This document shows, in pieces, positions 10,111 to 19,091 of a stretch of DNA of 64,000 nucleotides. The DNA is from Duganella sp. BJB476 (lineage in GTDB: Bacteria > Pseudomonadota > Gammaproteobacteria > Burkholderiales > Burkholderiaceae_D). The notes under the pieces were generated by a model. It had not been told where the DNA came from and did not search any database. It saw nothing but the letters and a program-made list of their open reading frames with translations. The stretch covers positions 496,001 to 560,000 of the forward strand of contig NZ_QVIO01000004.1 in NCBI RefSeq assembly GCF_003416895.1. Reading direction: 5' to 3'. Position numbers and translations under genes: made by a program. Within the stretch, counting starts at the first letter, position 1; the number at the start of each line of letters is the position of its first letter.

Positions 10111-11037
10111 TTAGTCGCGCGCCAGGATCAGGTAGTCCTGGTTGTCGCTGCGGGTCAGCTGGGCGAAGCCGCGCCGCGTCAGCAGGCGCAGCATGGCCGA
10201 GCCATCGCGGCAGGCCGCGACCAGGCGGCGGTGCTTGTAGTGGGTGCAGAAGAAGTCGACCATCATGGCGCCCACGCCATGGCCGCGGTAGGGCTGTTCG
10301 ACCACCATCGCATGCAGTTCGCGCTGCATGCTTTTCTGCCCGTCGACCCCCAGTATCATCATGTAGCTGACCACGCGGGCGTCGATCTCGCACACCCAGA
10401 ATTCGATCGGCACCGTGCTCTGGCCGCCGCTCCACAGGTCGCGCAGCGCTGCGCCGTCGACGATGCCGGCCGTGAACGTGGCGGCCAGCGCGGCCTGGCG
10501 CACGCTGTCGGTGACCGTCTGGTCGAAGCCGCCGCTTTCGCCGCCCGAGGTGGTCAGCCGGATGATGGCCGCGACATCTTCCGGGATCGCGCGCCGGATG
10601 GACGAATCGAGCCGGCGCCGATGGCGTTCGCGGCGCGCGGCGTCGCGCACCTTGCGCGCATGGCGCAGCAGCGCGTCGCGCCGGCCGCGCAGGTACAGCA
10701 CCAGCAGCGCGACGATGCCGAACAGCAGCGCGCTTTGCAGCAGTTCGTACAGCAGCAGGGCGGGGCCGTCGTGCAGCCCGCGCGTGGTGGCATAGTCATA
10801 CACGCGGGCCACGCTGGACAGGACCACGAACAGCAGCGCGTGACGCCGCCCCAGCAGCCAGGCGGCCAGCGCGGTCGGCGCCATCAGGAAGGGCGAGTAG
10901 GAGATGCCGGCGCCGGTGTCGAGGTCGAGCACGAAGATCAGCGTCTCCAGCACCAGCAGGCCGGCGAAGAGCAGGCGGCTGCTGGCGTGGCGCAGCCGGC
11001 GGCGCAGGCGCAGTTGGATTTTTTTTGTACGTGACAT
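10111..11037 (-). CDS. Membrane-anchored GNAT-fold protein
   Basis: A 308-residue two-part protein starting MSRTKKIQLRLRRR. A basic N-terminal stretch is followed by three or four hydrophobic helices (about residues 20-120), arranged like the compact DUF4118 module found in KdpD-type sensors. A linker very rich in Arg follows (residues ~125-150). The C-terminal half looks like a GNAT acetyltransferase: an EFWVCEIDARVVSYMMIL strand pair, then VVEQPYRGHGVGAMMVDFF, close to the Q/RxxGxG/A acetyl-CoA loop. The substrate is unknown. The start was chosen at ATG 11037; an upstream in-frame start at 11079 would add 14 residues without a hydrophobic or conserved segment. Confidence 0.65.
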   Translation of the reverse strand: MSRTKKIQLRLRRRLRHASSRLLFAGLLVLETLIFVLDLDTGAGISYSPFLMAPTALAAWLLGRRHALLFVVLSSVARVYDYATTRGLHDGPALLLYELLQSALLFGIVALLVLYLRGRRDALLRHARKVRDAARRERHRRRLDSSIRRAIPEDVAAIIRLTTSGGESGGFDQTVTDSVRQAALAATFTAGIVDGAALRDLWSGGQSTVPIEFWVCEIDARVVSYMMILGVDGQKSMQRELHAMVVEQPYRGHGVGAMMVDFFCTHYKHRRLVAACRDGSAMLRLLTRRGFAQLTRSDNQDYLILARD

Positions 11038-11113
11038 AAAACGTGCAGTCTTGGTGGGCGGGGGCGCGGCCCATAGCATAAAGAAAAGACAGGCTATACG
11101 TCGTACGATACGG

Positions 11114-12283
11114 CTATTTGCTCAGCGTGCGCATGGCTCGCTCCAGGCCGTCCATGGTCAGCGGGAACATGCGGTCGTTCATCAGCTGGCGGATGATGGA
11201 AATCGACTGCCGGTACTGCCACACGCCCTCCGGCTCCGGATTGAGCCAGGCGAACTTGGGGAAGGCGCTGGTGAAGCGCGCCAGCCAGGCGCTGCCCGCC
11301 TCCTCGTTGTTGTACTCGACCGAGCCGCCCGGCTGCAGCACCTCGTAGGGGCTCATGGTGGCGTCGCCGACGAAGATCAGCTTGGTGTCCGGCGGGTATT
11401 TGCGCAGGATGTCCCAGGTCGGGAAGCGTTCCGAGTTGCGGCGGCGGTTGTTCTTCCACATGTAGTCGTAGACGCAGTTGTGGAAGTAGAAGAACTCCAT
11501 GTTCTTGAACTCGGTCTTGGCGGCCGAGAACAGCTCCTCGGTGCGCTCGATGTGGTCGTCCATGGTGCCGCCGACGTCGAACAGCATCAACACCTTGATG
11601 TTGTTTTTGCGCTCGGGCTGCATCTTGATGTCGAGGAAGCCGGCGTTGTTGGCGGTGGCGCGGATGGTGGCGTCCAGCGCCAGTTCGTCCTCGGCGCCCT
11701 GGCGCGCGAACTTGCGCAGCCGGCGCAGCGCCACCTTGATGTTGCGGGTGCCGATCTCGCGTTCGCCGTCGTAGTCCTTGTAGGCGCGCGCCTCCCACAC
11801 CTTGACCGCGGTGCGGTTGCCGCCCTTGCCGCCGATGCGCACGCCCTCGGGGTTGGTGCCGCCGTTGCCGAACGGCGAGGTGCCGCCGGTGCCTATCCAC
11901 TTGCTGCCGCCTTCGTGGCGTTCCTTCTGTTCCTTCAGCAGCTCGTTGAGGCGGTCCATCAGCTTGTCGTAGCCGAATTTTTCCAGCTGCGCCTTCTGCT
12001 CCTCGCTCAGCTCGCGCTGCATGCGCTTGAGCAGCCAGTCCAGCGGGATCGCGGCGTTGGTCTCGAAGGCGGCGTTGATGCCCTTGAAGTACTGGGCGAA
12101 GGCGCGGTCGAACTTGTCGAAGTGGGCCTCGTCCTTGACCAGCGTCAGGCGCGCCAGGTAGTAGAAGTCGTCCATCGAGGCCTCGATGACGTTCTGCTGC
12201 ATCGCCTCGAGCAGGGTCAGGAACTCCTTGATCGTGACCGGGATCTTGGCGTCCTTGAGGGTGAAGAAGAAATCGATCAGCAT
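11114..12283 (-). CDS. VWA domain-containing protein (CoxE-like, COG3825 type)
   Basis: A 389-residue protein with an N-terminal helical region (LIDFFFTLKDAKIPVTIKEF, family-typical) and a C-terminal von Willebrand A domain. The metal-binding motif reads DVGGTMDDH instead of DxSxS, which I recall as normal for this CoxE-like family. FFYFHNCVYDYMW and KLIFVGDATMSPYE are other family signatures. Such proteins usually work with a MoxR AAA+ ATPase, probably in metal insertion or complex assembly; the client is unknown. It is last in a three-gene unit with the MoxR gene, separated from it by an acetyltransferase gene. Confidence 0.85.
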   Translation of the reverse strand: MLIDFFFTLKDAKIPVTIKEFLTLLEAMQQNVIEASMDDFYYLARLTLVKDEAHFDKFDRAFAQYFKGINAAFETNAAIPLDWLLKRMQRELSEEQKAQLEKFGYDKLMDRLNELLKEQKERHEGGSKWIGTGGTSPFGNGGTNPEGVRIGGKGGNRTAVKVWEARAYKDYDGEREIGTRNIKVALRRLRKFARQGAEDELALDATIRATANNAGFLDIKMQPERKNNIKVLMLFDVGGTMDDHIERTEELFSAAKTEFKNMEFFYFHNCVYDYMWKNNRRRNSERFPTWDILRKYPPDTKLIFVGDATMSPYEVLQPGGSVEYNNEEAGSAWLARFTSAFPKFAWLNPEPEGVWQYRQSISIIRQLMNDRMFPLTMDGLERAMRTLSK

Positions 12284-12284
12284 G

Positions 12285-12899
12285 TCAGAGGGTCCCGTGT
12301 TGCGCCAGCTTGTAGCGCAGCTGCGCCTTGATCTCCGGCCATTCGCCGGCGGCGATGCTGTACATCACCGTGTCGCGCACGGTGCCGTCGCGGCGCAGCG
12401 CGTGGTGGCGCAGCACGCCGTCCTTTTTCGCCCCCAGCCGCTCGATCGCCGCCTGCGAGGCGAAGTTGAAGTTGTCGGTGCGCAGGCCCACCAGCGCCGC
12501 GCCCAGGGTTTCGAAGGCGTGCGTCATCAGCAGCAGCTTGCAGGTGGTGTTGACGTGGCTGCGCTGGCGGCTCTTGCCATACCAGGTATAACCGATCTCC
12601 AATCTGGCGATGGCCGGCACGATGTCGTGGTAGCTGCTGGTGCCGATGACCGCGCCGCTGGCGACGTCGACCACGGCGAACGCCAGCCGCGCCGGCCGCA
12701 TCTCCAGCGCGGTGGCGATGTAGGCGTCGACCTGTTCCGGCTCCGGCACCGAGGTCACGCGCAGCTTCCACAGCTCGCCGTCGTGGGCGGCCGCGCGCAG
12801 GCCGTCGGCGTGCTGCGGGCCGAGCGGCTCCAGGCGCACGCCGTGCAGTTCCAGCGTGACGGGCGCGATCGGGGCGGCGGGGCGGGCGAGCTGGTGCAT
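12285..12899 (-). CDS. GNAT family N-acetyltransferase (RimJ/RimL type)
   Basis: A 204-residue protein starting MHQLARPAAP. The pattern LEPLGPQHADGL at the start, IGTSSYHDIVPAIARLEIGYTW in the middle and NTTCKLLLMTHAFETLGA with NFNFASQAAIERLGA later is characteristic of the RimJ/RimL-like GNAT group, which acetylates protein N-termini or small molecules. It lies between the moxR and VWA genes. Its ATG overlaps the moxR stop by one base, and it ends one base before the VWA start codon, so it is surely in the same transcript. I cannot tell whether it acts on the MoxR/VWA proteins or merely hitch-hikes. Confidence 0.82.
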   Translation of the reverse strand: MHQLARPAAPIAPVTLELHGVRLEPLGPQHADGLRAAAHDGELWKLRVTSVPEPEQVDAYIATALEMRPARLAFAVVDVASGAVIGTSSYHDIVPAIARLEIGYTWYGKSRQRSHVNTTCKLLLMTHAFETLGAALVGLRTDNFNFASQAAIERLGAKKDGVLRHHALRRDGTVRDTVMYSIAAGEWPEIKAQLRYKLAQHGTL

Positions 12900-13753
12900 C
12901 AGCGGTTGGCCCGGTTCATGGCCACCAGGCGTTCGAACAGGTGCACGTCCTGCTCGTTCTTGAGCAGCGCGCCGTGCAGCGGCGGCACGATGGCCTTGGC
13001 GTCCTTGCTGCGCAGCGCCTCGGCCGGGATGTCCTCGGCCAGCAGCAGCTTGAGCCAGTCGAGGAATTCCGAGGTCGACGGCTTTTTCTTCAGGCCCGGC
13101 ACGTCGCGCACCTCGTAGAAGGTTTGCAGCGCCTGCGCCAGCAGCTCCTTCTTCAGGTTGGGGTAGTGGACGGCGACGATCTGCTCCATGGTGTCGCGGT
13201 CCGGGAACTTGATGTAGTGGAAGAAGCAGCGGCGCAGGAAGGCGTCCGGCAGCTCCTTCTCGTTGTTGGAGGTGATGATGACCAGCGGCCGGTGCCTGGC
13301 CTGCACCATTTCGCGGGTTTCGTAGACGTAGAACTCCATGCGGTCGAGCTCGCGCAGCAGGTCGTTGGGGAACTCGATGTCGGCCTTGTCGATCTCGTCG
13401 ATCAGCAGCACCACCGGCTCGGGCGCGGTGAAGGCTTGCCACAGCACGCCCTTGACGATGTAGTTGTGGATGTCGCGCACGCGCTCGTCGCCCAGCTGGG
13501 AGTCGCGCAAACGCGACACTGCGTCATATTCGTACAGCCCCTGTTGCGCCTTGGTGGTGGACTTGATATGCCACTGCATCAGCGGCATGTTCAGCGCGGC
13601 CGCCACTTCCTCGGCCAGCATGGTCTTGCCGGTGCCCGGCTCGCCCTTGATCAGCAGCGGGCGTTGCAGCGTCAAAGCCGCATTCACGGCCAGTTTCAGG
13701 TCATTGGTCGCGACGTACTGGTCGGAACCTTCAAAGCGTTGTTTGGCGTGCAT
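12899..13753 (-). CDS. MoxR family AAA+ ATPase
   Basis: A 284-residue AAA+ ATPase (from ATG 13753, MHAKQRFEG). The Walker A GEPGTGKT is at residues 37-44, Walker B is in VVLLIDEIDKAD, sensor 1 is in VIITSNNEKELPDAF and the arginine finger is FLRRC. MoxR proteins are chaperone-like ATPases that work with VWA partners. A TTG further upstream at 13768 would add five residues but has no better ribosome site. It is first in the operon and divergent from the cytochrome c genes. Confidence 0.92.
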   Translation of the reverse strand: MHAKQRFEGSDQYVATNDLKLAVNAALTLQRPLLIKGEPGTGKTMLAEEVAAALNMPLMQWHIKSTTKAQQGLYEYDAVSRLRDSQLGDERVRDIHNYIVKGVLWQAFTAPEPVVLLIDEIDKADIEFPNDLLRELDRMEFYVYETREMVQARHRPLVIITSNNEKELPDAFLRRCFFHYIKFPDRDTMEQIVAVHYPNLKKELLAQALQTFYEVRDVPGLKKKPSTSEFLDWLKLLLAEDIPAEALRSKDAKAIVPPLHGALLKNEQDVHLFERLVAMNRANR

Positions 13754-13962
13754 GCGTGTCGATCTCAAAAAGAAGGGGATGGGTGAGAGTATAGGGGAGT
13801 TCGTTAGAGGGAGTGCTCGGCCGGCCGGGCTTGACAGTGTGTTGTTGCGGCAATGATTCCCTGTAGCGTAGCCGAAAGTCTTGAGTTAGAATCGCAGGTT
13901 AATAGTGCAAAAGTCAAGTTTTGCATCCGCGGTAGTATCCGATTACTTACCTTGCAAATACC

Positions 13963-14304
13963 ATGAAAAAAATCACCGCACTTCTCGTGCTCGCAGGCCT
14001 CGCTCAACTCGCCACGGCGGCGGACGTCGTGGGCAATGCCCAGAACGCCAAGGCCAAGATTGAAATGTGCATCGGTTGCCACGGCATCCCCGGCTACAAG
14101 GCCACGTTCCCGGAAGTGTTCCAGGTGCCGATGATAGGCGGCCAGTCGGCCAAGTACATCGAGGGTGCGTTGAAGGCGTATCAAAAAGGTGACCGCAAGC
14201 ATCCGTCGATGAAGGGCATCGCCGGCAGCCTGTCGGACCAGGACATCGCCGACGTTGCCGCGTTCTATTCGCAGCAGACCGCCACCGCCACCGCCGCGAA
14301 ATGA
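13963..14304 (+). CDS. Periplasmic monohaem cytochrome c (first of a pair)
   Basis: A 113-residue class I c-type cytochrome. It has a signal peptide (about residues 1-20, ending ATAA), haem attachment motif CIGCH at residues 36-40, and a candidate methionine ligand in HPSMKGIAGSLSDQDI. The C-terminus is a helix plus an Ala/Thr tail. It resembles cytochrome c553-type carriers that act in periplasmic electron transfer. A TTGACA sequence at 13831-13836 may be part of the promoter, but no good -10 follows at standard spacing. The next gene starts 12 bases after its stop. Confidence 0.9.
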   Translation: MKKITALLVLAGLAQLATAADVVGNAQNAKAKIEMCIGCHGIPGYKATFPEVFQVPMIGGQSAKYIEGALKAYQKGDRKHPSMKGIAGSLSDQDIADVAAFYSQQTATATAAK

Positions 14305-14315
14305 GGACCGACGAC

Positions 14316-14657
14316 ATGAAAAAACTGATCACCGCGCTGTTCTGCTCCGCCGTTTCCTTCTCCGCCCTGGCTGGCGGCAATATCGACGCCGGCAAGGCGC
14401 TGGCCGACAAGTACAGCTGCTTCGCCTGCCACGGCAAGGATTTCAACACCCCGATCGACCCGAGCTATCCTAAGCTGGCCGGCCAGCACAAGGATTACCT
14501 GGAGCACGCGCTGACCGCCTACAAGCGCGGCGACGGCGCCAACGGCCGCAACAACGCGATCATGACCGGCCAGGTCAAGCCGCTGAGCAACCAGGACATC
14601 AAGGACCTGGCGGCCTACCTGCACAGCCTGCCCGGCACGCTGGCAGTCCACCGCTAA
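14316..14657 (+). CDS. Periplasmic monohaem cytochrome c (second of a pair)
   Basis: Also 113 residues from ATG 14316. It has a signal peptide (residues 1-19, ending SALA), CFACH at residues 35-39, and the conserved YPKLAGQHKDYLEHAL helix of the c553/c4-like family. A methionine in NNAIMTGQVKPLSNQD is the likely sixth ligand. Same length, plan and orientation as the preceding gene, so the two look like an old tandem duplication that has diverged. The start at 14301 in the same frame would place five residues before the signal peptide and is less likely. The convergent spacer after it is filled by a palindromic repeat. Confidence 0.9.
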   Translation: MKKLITALFCSAVSFSALAGGNIDAGKALADKYSCFACHGKDFNTPIDPSYPKLAGQHKDYLEHALTAYKRGDGANGRNNAIMTGQVKPLSNQDIKDLAAYLHSLPGTLAVHR

Positions 14658-14672
14658 GCCACGCAAAACCAC

Positions 14673-14758
14673 GGGGGTCAAGTCTGACATTCGGACACGA
14701 GCTTTGCCGTAGCAACCGCTACAGCAGAGGCCGTGTCCGAATGTCAGACTTGACCCCC
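14673..14758. repeat. Palindromic intergenic repeat, copy 1
   Basis: An 86-bp hairpin. The outer arms at 14673-14699 and 14732-14758 are perfect 27-bp reverse complements containing GTCTGACATTCGGACACG. The inner arms pair imperfectly down to GTAGC/GCTAC around the loop AACC. It occupies nearly all of the spacer between the second cytochrome c gene and the convergent DUF1841 gene. A second copy is at 61685-61772. The two copies differ at a stem position by a compensated pair (A-T against G-C). Either transcript would form a long hairpin, so it probably works as a bidirectional 3' end; it looks like a REP-type mobile repeat. Confidence 0.9.
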
Positions 14759-14761
14759 GAC

Positions 14762-15190
14762 TTATTTGAGGCGGCGCTTGATCGCTTCGATGTAGGCGTC
14801 GCCGTCCGGCGGCAGGCCGTTGCGCTGGGCGTTCCAGATCATCTCGCCCAGGCATTCCATGATTTCATGCTGCGCCGCGTGGGCGTCATCCAGCTTGAGC
14901 GTGAGCGCGGTGGCGGCGTCGCGGATGCCGCGCGGCTGGTCGATCGAGATCTGCTCGTCGATCGACAGGTGCATCGACAAATGCAAAAACGGATTGGCTT
15001 GCGCGCCTTCCACCGAGTAGTCGCGCGCGAGCGCGGCGTCGACGTCGCTCAGCACGTCGTGGTACTCGGGATGGTGGCGCACCCAGTCGGCCGCCATGGT
15101 TTCAAGCGGGGTCAGGATTTCGTTGGCGCGCTGCTTGCGGAAGGTCTCGCAAAAGAAGCGGCGCACGTCGTCGGAAGATGGATTAAACAT
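14762..15190 (-). CDS. DUF1841 family protein
   Basis: A 142-residue protein starting MFNPSSDDVRRFF, the standard N-terminus of the DUF1841 family, found mostly in beta- and gammaproteobacteria. Family patterns LTPLE, WVRHHPEYH, NPFLHLSMHLSIDEQ, SIDQP and EIMECLGEMIW are all present. It is small, soluble and mostly helical, with many histidines. No biochemical function is known to me. An in-frame extension upstream to 15247 lacks similarity, so ATG 15190 is preferred. Confidence 0.9.
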   Translation of the reverse strand: MFNPSSDDVRRFFCETFRKQRANEILTPLETMAADWVRHHPEYHDVLSDVDAALARDYSVEGAQANPFLHLSMHLSIDEQISIDQPRGIRDAATALTLKLDDAHAAQHEIMECLGEMIWNAQRNGLPPDGDAYIEAIKRRLK

Positions 15191-15271
15191 GGCGCCATTG
15201 TACCCGCTGGATAAAATGTGTACTGTGACCCCGCACCGCCATAGCAATTCATTAAACTTAATGGATCAACC

Positions 15272-15853
15272 ATGCTCAATCAAACCGCCCTCGACACCCT
15301 GTTCTACAACGCCCGTACCCACAACGGCTGGCTGGACCGCGCCGTCAGCGACGCCCAGCTGGAGCTGCTGTACGACCTGATGAAGTGGGCGCCGACCTCG
15401 GCCAACGGCTCGCCGGCGCGGCTGGTGTTCGTGCGCTCGCCGGAAGCCAAGGCCAGGCTGCTGCCGGCTCTGTCGGCGGGCAACGCCGAGAAGACCATGG
15501 CGGCGCCGGTCACCGTCATCGTCGGCATGGACCTGGAGTTCTATGAAAAGCTGCCGCAGCTGTCGCCGGCGGTCGACGCCCGCTCCTGGTTCGCCGGCAA
15601 CGACGCGGCGATCCAGGCCACCGCCTTCCGCAACTCATCGCTGCAAGGCGGTTATTTGATGATGGCGGCGCGCGCCATCGGCCTCGATTGCGGACCGATG
15701 TCCGGCTTCGACAACGCCAAGGTGGACCAGGCCTTCTTTGCCGACAGCGCGGTCAAGTCCAACTTCTTGTGCAACCTCGGCTACGGCGACGTCGCCAAGC
15801 TGCGTCCGCGTGCGCCGCGCCTGGCGTTTGACGAGGCTTGCCGCATCGTCTGA
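15272..15853 (+). CDS. Nitroreductase family protein, RutE/HadB type
   Basis: A 193-residue flavoprotein of the nitroreductase superfamily. The N-terminus ([14 protein letters not shown]) and [15 protein letters not shown] are typical of the RutE / malonic semialdehyde reductase group, and [21 protein letters not shown] is its C-terminal flavin/substrate region. RutE reduces malonic semialdehyde in pyrimidine degradation, but no other rut gene is nearby, so the real substrate may differ. It is a single-gene unit, convergent with rppH and separated from it by a strong bidirectional terminator. Confidence 0.85.
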   Translation: MLNQTALDTLFYNARTHNGWLDRAVSDAQLELLYDLMKWAPTSANGSPARLVFVRSPEAKARLLPALSAGNAEKTMAAPVTVIVGMDLEFYEKLPQLSPAVDARSWFAGNDAAIQATAFRNSSLQGGYLMMAARAIGLDCGPMSGFDNAKVDQAFFADSAVKSNFLCNLGYGDVAKLRPRAPRLAFDEACRIV

Positions 15854-15869
15854 GGGAAAGCCTCAGCGC

Positions 15870-15907
15870 AAAAAAAAACGGGACAGTCAGACTGTCCCGT
15901 TTTTTTT
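15870..15907. terminator. Bidirectional terminator between rutE-like gene and rppH
   Basis: A perfect hairpin (ACGGGACAGT, loop CAG, ACTGTCCCGT) is flanked by a run of A on the left and a run of T on the right, so it can end transcription from both convergent genes. The right end overlaps the last codon of rppH. Confidence 0.92.
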
Positions 15908-16532
15908 AACCGATTTTCTTTTGCGGCTCGGCGGCCACCGCCGCTTCGGCCGGCGCCTCCGTGCCGCAGGTCGAGCCCGGCGCCTCCGGATTCGGCCGCG
16001 GCGGGTGCGGCTGGCGCAGATAGCGCGAACCGTGGTGCCGACGGTCGTGGCCGTTGGCCGGCCAGGTCAGGAAGCGCGACAGCTCCTGCAGGGCGCGCTG
16101 GTAGACATCGCGCTTGAATTCGATCACCACGTCCAGCGGCACCCAGTAATCGTGCCAGCGCCAGGCGTCGAATTCGGGATGGTCGGTCAGACGCAGGTTG
16201 ACGTCGTTGTCGCGGGCGCACATGCGCAGCAGGAACCAAATCTGCTTCTGGCCACGGTAATGGCCGCGAATCTCGCGCTTGATGAAGTGGTCGGGCACCT
16301 CGTAGCGCAGCCAATCGCGCGTGCGGCCGACGATTTTGACGTGCTCTGCCCGTAATCCGATCTCTTCTTCCAGCTCCCGATACATCGCCTGTTCCGGCGT
16401 TTCTCCGTACTTGATGCCACCTTGCGGAAATTGCCATGAGTGCTCGCGCACCCGCTTGCCCCACCACACCTCGTTCTGGGCGTTTAGCAGGATGATGCCG
16501 ACGTTGGGCCGAAACCCTTCACGATCGAGCAT
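15906..16532 (-). CDS. rppH: RNA pyrophosphohydrolase RppH
   Basis: A 208-residue Nudix hydrolase. RppH removes pyrophosphate from 5'-triphosphate RNA ends and thereby triggers RNase E decay. The N-terminus [15 protein letters not shown] is diagnostic, and the Nudix box spans residues 38-60 (GGIKYGE...RELEEEIGL). The catalytic core ends near residue 155. It is followed by a family-variable tail rich in His, Arg and Pro and then Ala/Glu, probably disordered and possibly RNA- or partner-binding. Its start was set at ATG 16532 rather than the in-frame ATG at 16544. Divergent from proS. Confidence 0.93.
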   Translation of the reverse strand: MLDREGFRPNVGIILLNAQNEVWWGKRVREHSWQFPQGGIKYGETPEQAMYRELEEEIGLRAEHVKIVGRTRDWLRYEVPDHFIKREIRGHYRGQKQIWFLLRMCARDNDVNLRLTDHPEFDAWRWHDYWVPLDVVIEFKRDVYQRALQELSRFLTWPANGHDRRHHGSRYLRQPHPPRPNPEAPGSTCGTEAPAEAAVAAEPQKKIG

Positions 16533-16734
16533 ATTGCACCTCAAACTTTCTGCGACCGAGCTCCCTGCTTATATTTTTGCCCACAAAACCGCGCTCCGGC
16601 TGGGTTTTCGGGGTACGAAAACGGCCGGAGAGGCATCAATTGAACGCATTTGTATAAAGTATGGACGCATCAGCCAGCTAATCCTTTAAAATTAGGTTGA
16701 TTATAACTCTCTCTTTTTAAAAAGAATTCACCGT

Positions 16735-18471
16735 ATGCGCGCCTCACGATTTTTTATTTCCACGCTTAAAGAAGCGCCGTCCGACGCCGAGATCGTCAGC
16801 CATCAGTTGATGATGCGCGCCGGCATGATCAAACGCCTCGGTTCGGGCATTTATACCTACATGCCGATGGGCTTGCGCGTCATCCGCAAAGTCGAAGCCA
16901 TCATCCGCGAAGAGATGAACAAGGCCGCCGCCATTGAGCTGCTGATGCCTTTGGTGCAGCCAGCCGAGCTCTGGCAGGAGACCGGGCGCTGGGACAAGAT
17001 GGGCCCGGAACTGATGCGCGTGAAGGATCGCCACGGCCGCGATTTCGCGATCCAGCCGACTTCGGAAGAAGTTATTACCGATGTGGTGCGTTCGGAAATT
17101 AAATCCTACCGGCAGCTTCCGTTGAATTTTTACCACATTCAGACCAAATTCCGCGACGAACGCCGTCCCCGTTTCGGCCTGATGCGCGGCCGCGAGTTCA
17201 CCATGAAGGACGCTTACTCCTTCGACCGCGACCTGGCCGGCCTGCAGGCGTCGTACAAAGTCATGTTTGACGCCTATGTCTCGATCTTCACCCGCTTCGG
17301 CCTGAAGTTCCGCGCCGTGGCGGCCGACAACGGCGCCATCGGCGGCACCGGTTCGCACGAATTCCACGTCATCGCCAGCACCGGCGAGGACGCCATCGTG
17401 TATTGCGAGACCTCGGACTACGCCGCCAATATGGAAGCGGCCGAAGCGCTGCCGCTGGCCGCCGCCCGTCCGGCTGCCGCGCAAGCGCTGACCAAGACCT
17501 CGACCCCGAACGCCACCAAGTGCGAAGCGGTGGCCGAGCTGCTCAAGCTGGACCTGTCGCAGACCGTGAAAACCATCGCGCTGACGGTGGAAACCGAGAC
17601 CGACGGCAAAGTAGCTAAACAGTATTTCATGTTGCTGCTGCGCGGCGACCATGAGCTGAACGAAGTCAAGGTCGGCAAAGTGCCTGGCCTGGCGGCGCAC
17701 CGCTTCTCGACCGAAGCCGAGATCCTGGAAGTGTACGGCTGCGTGCCCGGCTACCTGGGCCCGATCGGCACGAAGGCCCCGGTCACCGTGGTGGCCGACC
17801 GCACGGTCGCCAACATGGCCGACTTCGTCTGCGGCGCCAACGACGCCGGCTTCCACTACACCGGCGCCAACTGGGGCCGCGATACCGCCGAGCCGACCAT
17901 CGTGGCCGACCTGCGCAATGTGGTGGCGGGCGACGCCTCGCCGGACGGCAAGGGCGTGCTGGCGATCGAGCGCGGCATCGAAGTGGGCCACGTGTTCCAG
18001 CTGGGCACCGCGTACTCGGAGTCGATGAAGGCCACCTTCCTCGACGAGAACGGCAAGCCTGCGCCACTGCAGATGGGCTGCTACGGCATCGGCGTGACCC
18101 GCATCCTGGGCGCGGCGATCGAGCAGAACTTCGACGACAAGGGCATCATCTGGCCGACCTCGCTGGCACCGTTCGAGCTGGTGCTGTGCCCGATGGGCAT
18201 GGACCGCAGCGAAGCGGTCAAGGAAGCGACCGAGAAGCTGTACGCCGACGCGCAGGCGGCCGGCATCGACGTCATCCTCGACGACCGTGGCCTGCGTCCG
18301 GGCGGCATGTTCGCCGACTGGGAGCTGATCGGCGTGCCGCACCGCGTGGTGATCGGCGACCGCGGCCTGAAGGAAGGCAACCTGGAATACCAGGGCCGCC
18401 GCGACACCGAAGCGACCGCCGTGCCGGTGGCCGACATCGTCAGCTTCATCAAAGGCAAAATGGCGGCGTGA
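16735..18471 (+). CDS. proS: Prolyl-tRNA synthetase
   Basis: A 578-residue class II aminoacyl-tRNA synthetase of the bacterial type, charging tRNA-Pro. It starts [19 protein letters not shown]. Motif 2 is in [24 protein letters not shown] and motif 3 in [10 protein letters not shown]. Between them (about residues 225-390) lies the YbaK-like editing insertion that clears Ala-tRNA-Pro. The anticodon-binding domain follows ([18 protein letters not shown]). The upstream 200 bases are AT-rich and probably hold the promoter. Its stop overlaps the likely start of the next gene. Confidence 0.97.
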   Translation: MRASRFFISTLKEAPSDAEIVSHQLMMRAGMIKRLGSGIYTYMPMGLRVIRKVEAIIREEMNKAAAIELLMPLVQPAELWQETGRWDKMGPELMRVKDRHGRDFAIQPTSEEVITDVVRSEIKSYRQLPLNFYHIQTKFRDERRPRFGLMRGREFTMKDAYSFDRDLAGLQASYKVMFDAYVSIFTRFGLKFRAVAADNGAIGGTGSHEFHVIASTGEDAIVYCETSDYAANMEAAEALPLAAARPAAAQALTKTSTPNATKCEAVAELLKLDLSQTVKTIALTVETETDGKVAKQYFMLLLRGDHELNEVKVGKVPGLAAHRFSTEAEILEVYGCVPGYLGPIGTKAPVTVVADRTVANMADFVCGANDAGFHYTGANWGRDTAEPTIVADLRNVVAGDASPDGKGVLAIERGIEVGHVFQLGTAYSESMKATFLDENGKPAPLQMGCYGIGVTRILGAAIEQNFDDKGIIWPTSLAPFELVLCPMGMDRSEAVKEATEKLYADAQAAGIDVILDDRGLRPGGMFADWELIGVPHRVVIGDRGLKEGNLEYQGRRDTEATAVPVADIVSFIKGKMAA

Positions 18472-19079
18472 ACGTGAAGCCCATGCTGGCCGGGTGTGTG
18501 GTGATGCTGGCGCTGGTCGGCGTCATCGGCGCCGCCCACGCCGGCAACCAGAAGGAAGAAGCGCTGGCCGATTCGGTTCGGCTGGCGCTGTCGAACGCCA
18601 TCAAGGATGCGACCCCGCCGCAGCCGACCTTCCGCACCGACACCGAACGCCTGCGCTACCAGGGCTGGCTGGCGCAGGTGTCCTCGCGCCTGAAGCGCAA
18701 GCTGCCCGACGAGCAAACCCGCAACGAGTTCCTGACCACGGTCTGGTACGAGGCGCGCCGCGCCGGCCTGGAGCCGGGCATGGTGCTGGGCCTGATCCAG
18801 GTGGAATCGGCCTACCGCAAGTACGCGGTGTCGATGGTGGGTGCGCGCGGCTATATGCAGGTGATGCCGTTCTGGACCAATGTGATCGGCGACCGCAACC
18901 GCAGCGCGCTGTTCAATATGCAGACCAATCTGCGCTACGGCTGCGCCATCCTGCGCATGTACATCGACATGGAGTCGGGCAACCTCTACCTGGCGCTGGG
19001 CCGCTACAACGGCAGCCGCGGCAAGCCGGAGTATCCGAACGCCGTGCTATCGGCCTGGAACAACTGGAAGGTGCAGTAA
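18468..19079 (+). CDS. Lytic transglycosylase domain protein
   Basis: About 203 residues from GTG 18468, which overlaps the proS stop (GTGA). GTG 18474 and ATG 18483 are alternatives and do not affect the mature protein. A signal peptide ([20 protein letters not shown]) precedes a helical region, then a Slt-type transglycosylase domain. The catalytic glutamate is in [14 protein letters not shown], followed by the family segments [12 protein letters not shown] and [14 protein letters not shown] and ALGRYNGS. It should cleave peptidoglycan in the periplasm. Linkage of this gene to proS is common in betaproteobacteria. Confidence 0.88.
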   Translation: MNVKPMLAGCVVMLALVGVIGAAHAGNQKEEALADSVRLALSNAIKDATPPQPTFRTDTERLRYQGWLAQVSSRLKRKLPDEQTRNEFLTTVWYEARRAGLEPGMVLGLIQVESAYRKYAVSMVGARGYMQVMPFWTNVIGDRNRSALFNMQTNLRYGCAILRMYIDMESGNLYLALGRYNGSRGKPEYPNAVLSAWNNWKVQ

Positions 19080-19091
19080 CATCCCGCCCAT

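Noticed and set aside
11564-11590. Apparently defective metal-binding motif (DVGGTM for DxSxS) in the VWA protein
   Set aside because: This variant is, as I recall, standard in the CoxE-like family, so it is not a defect.
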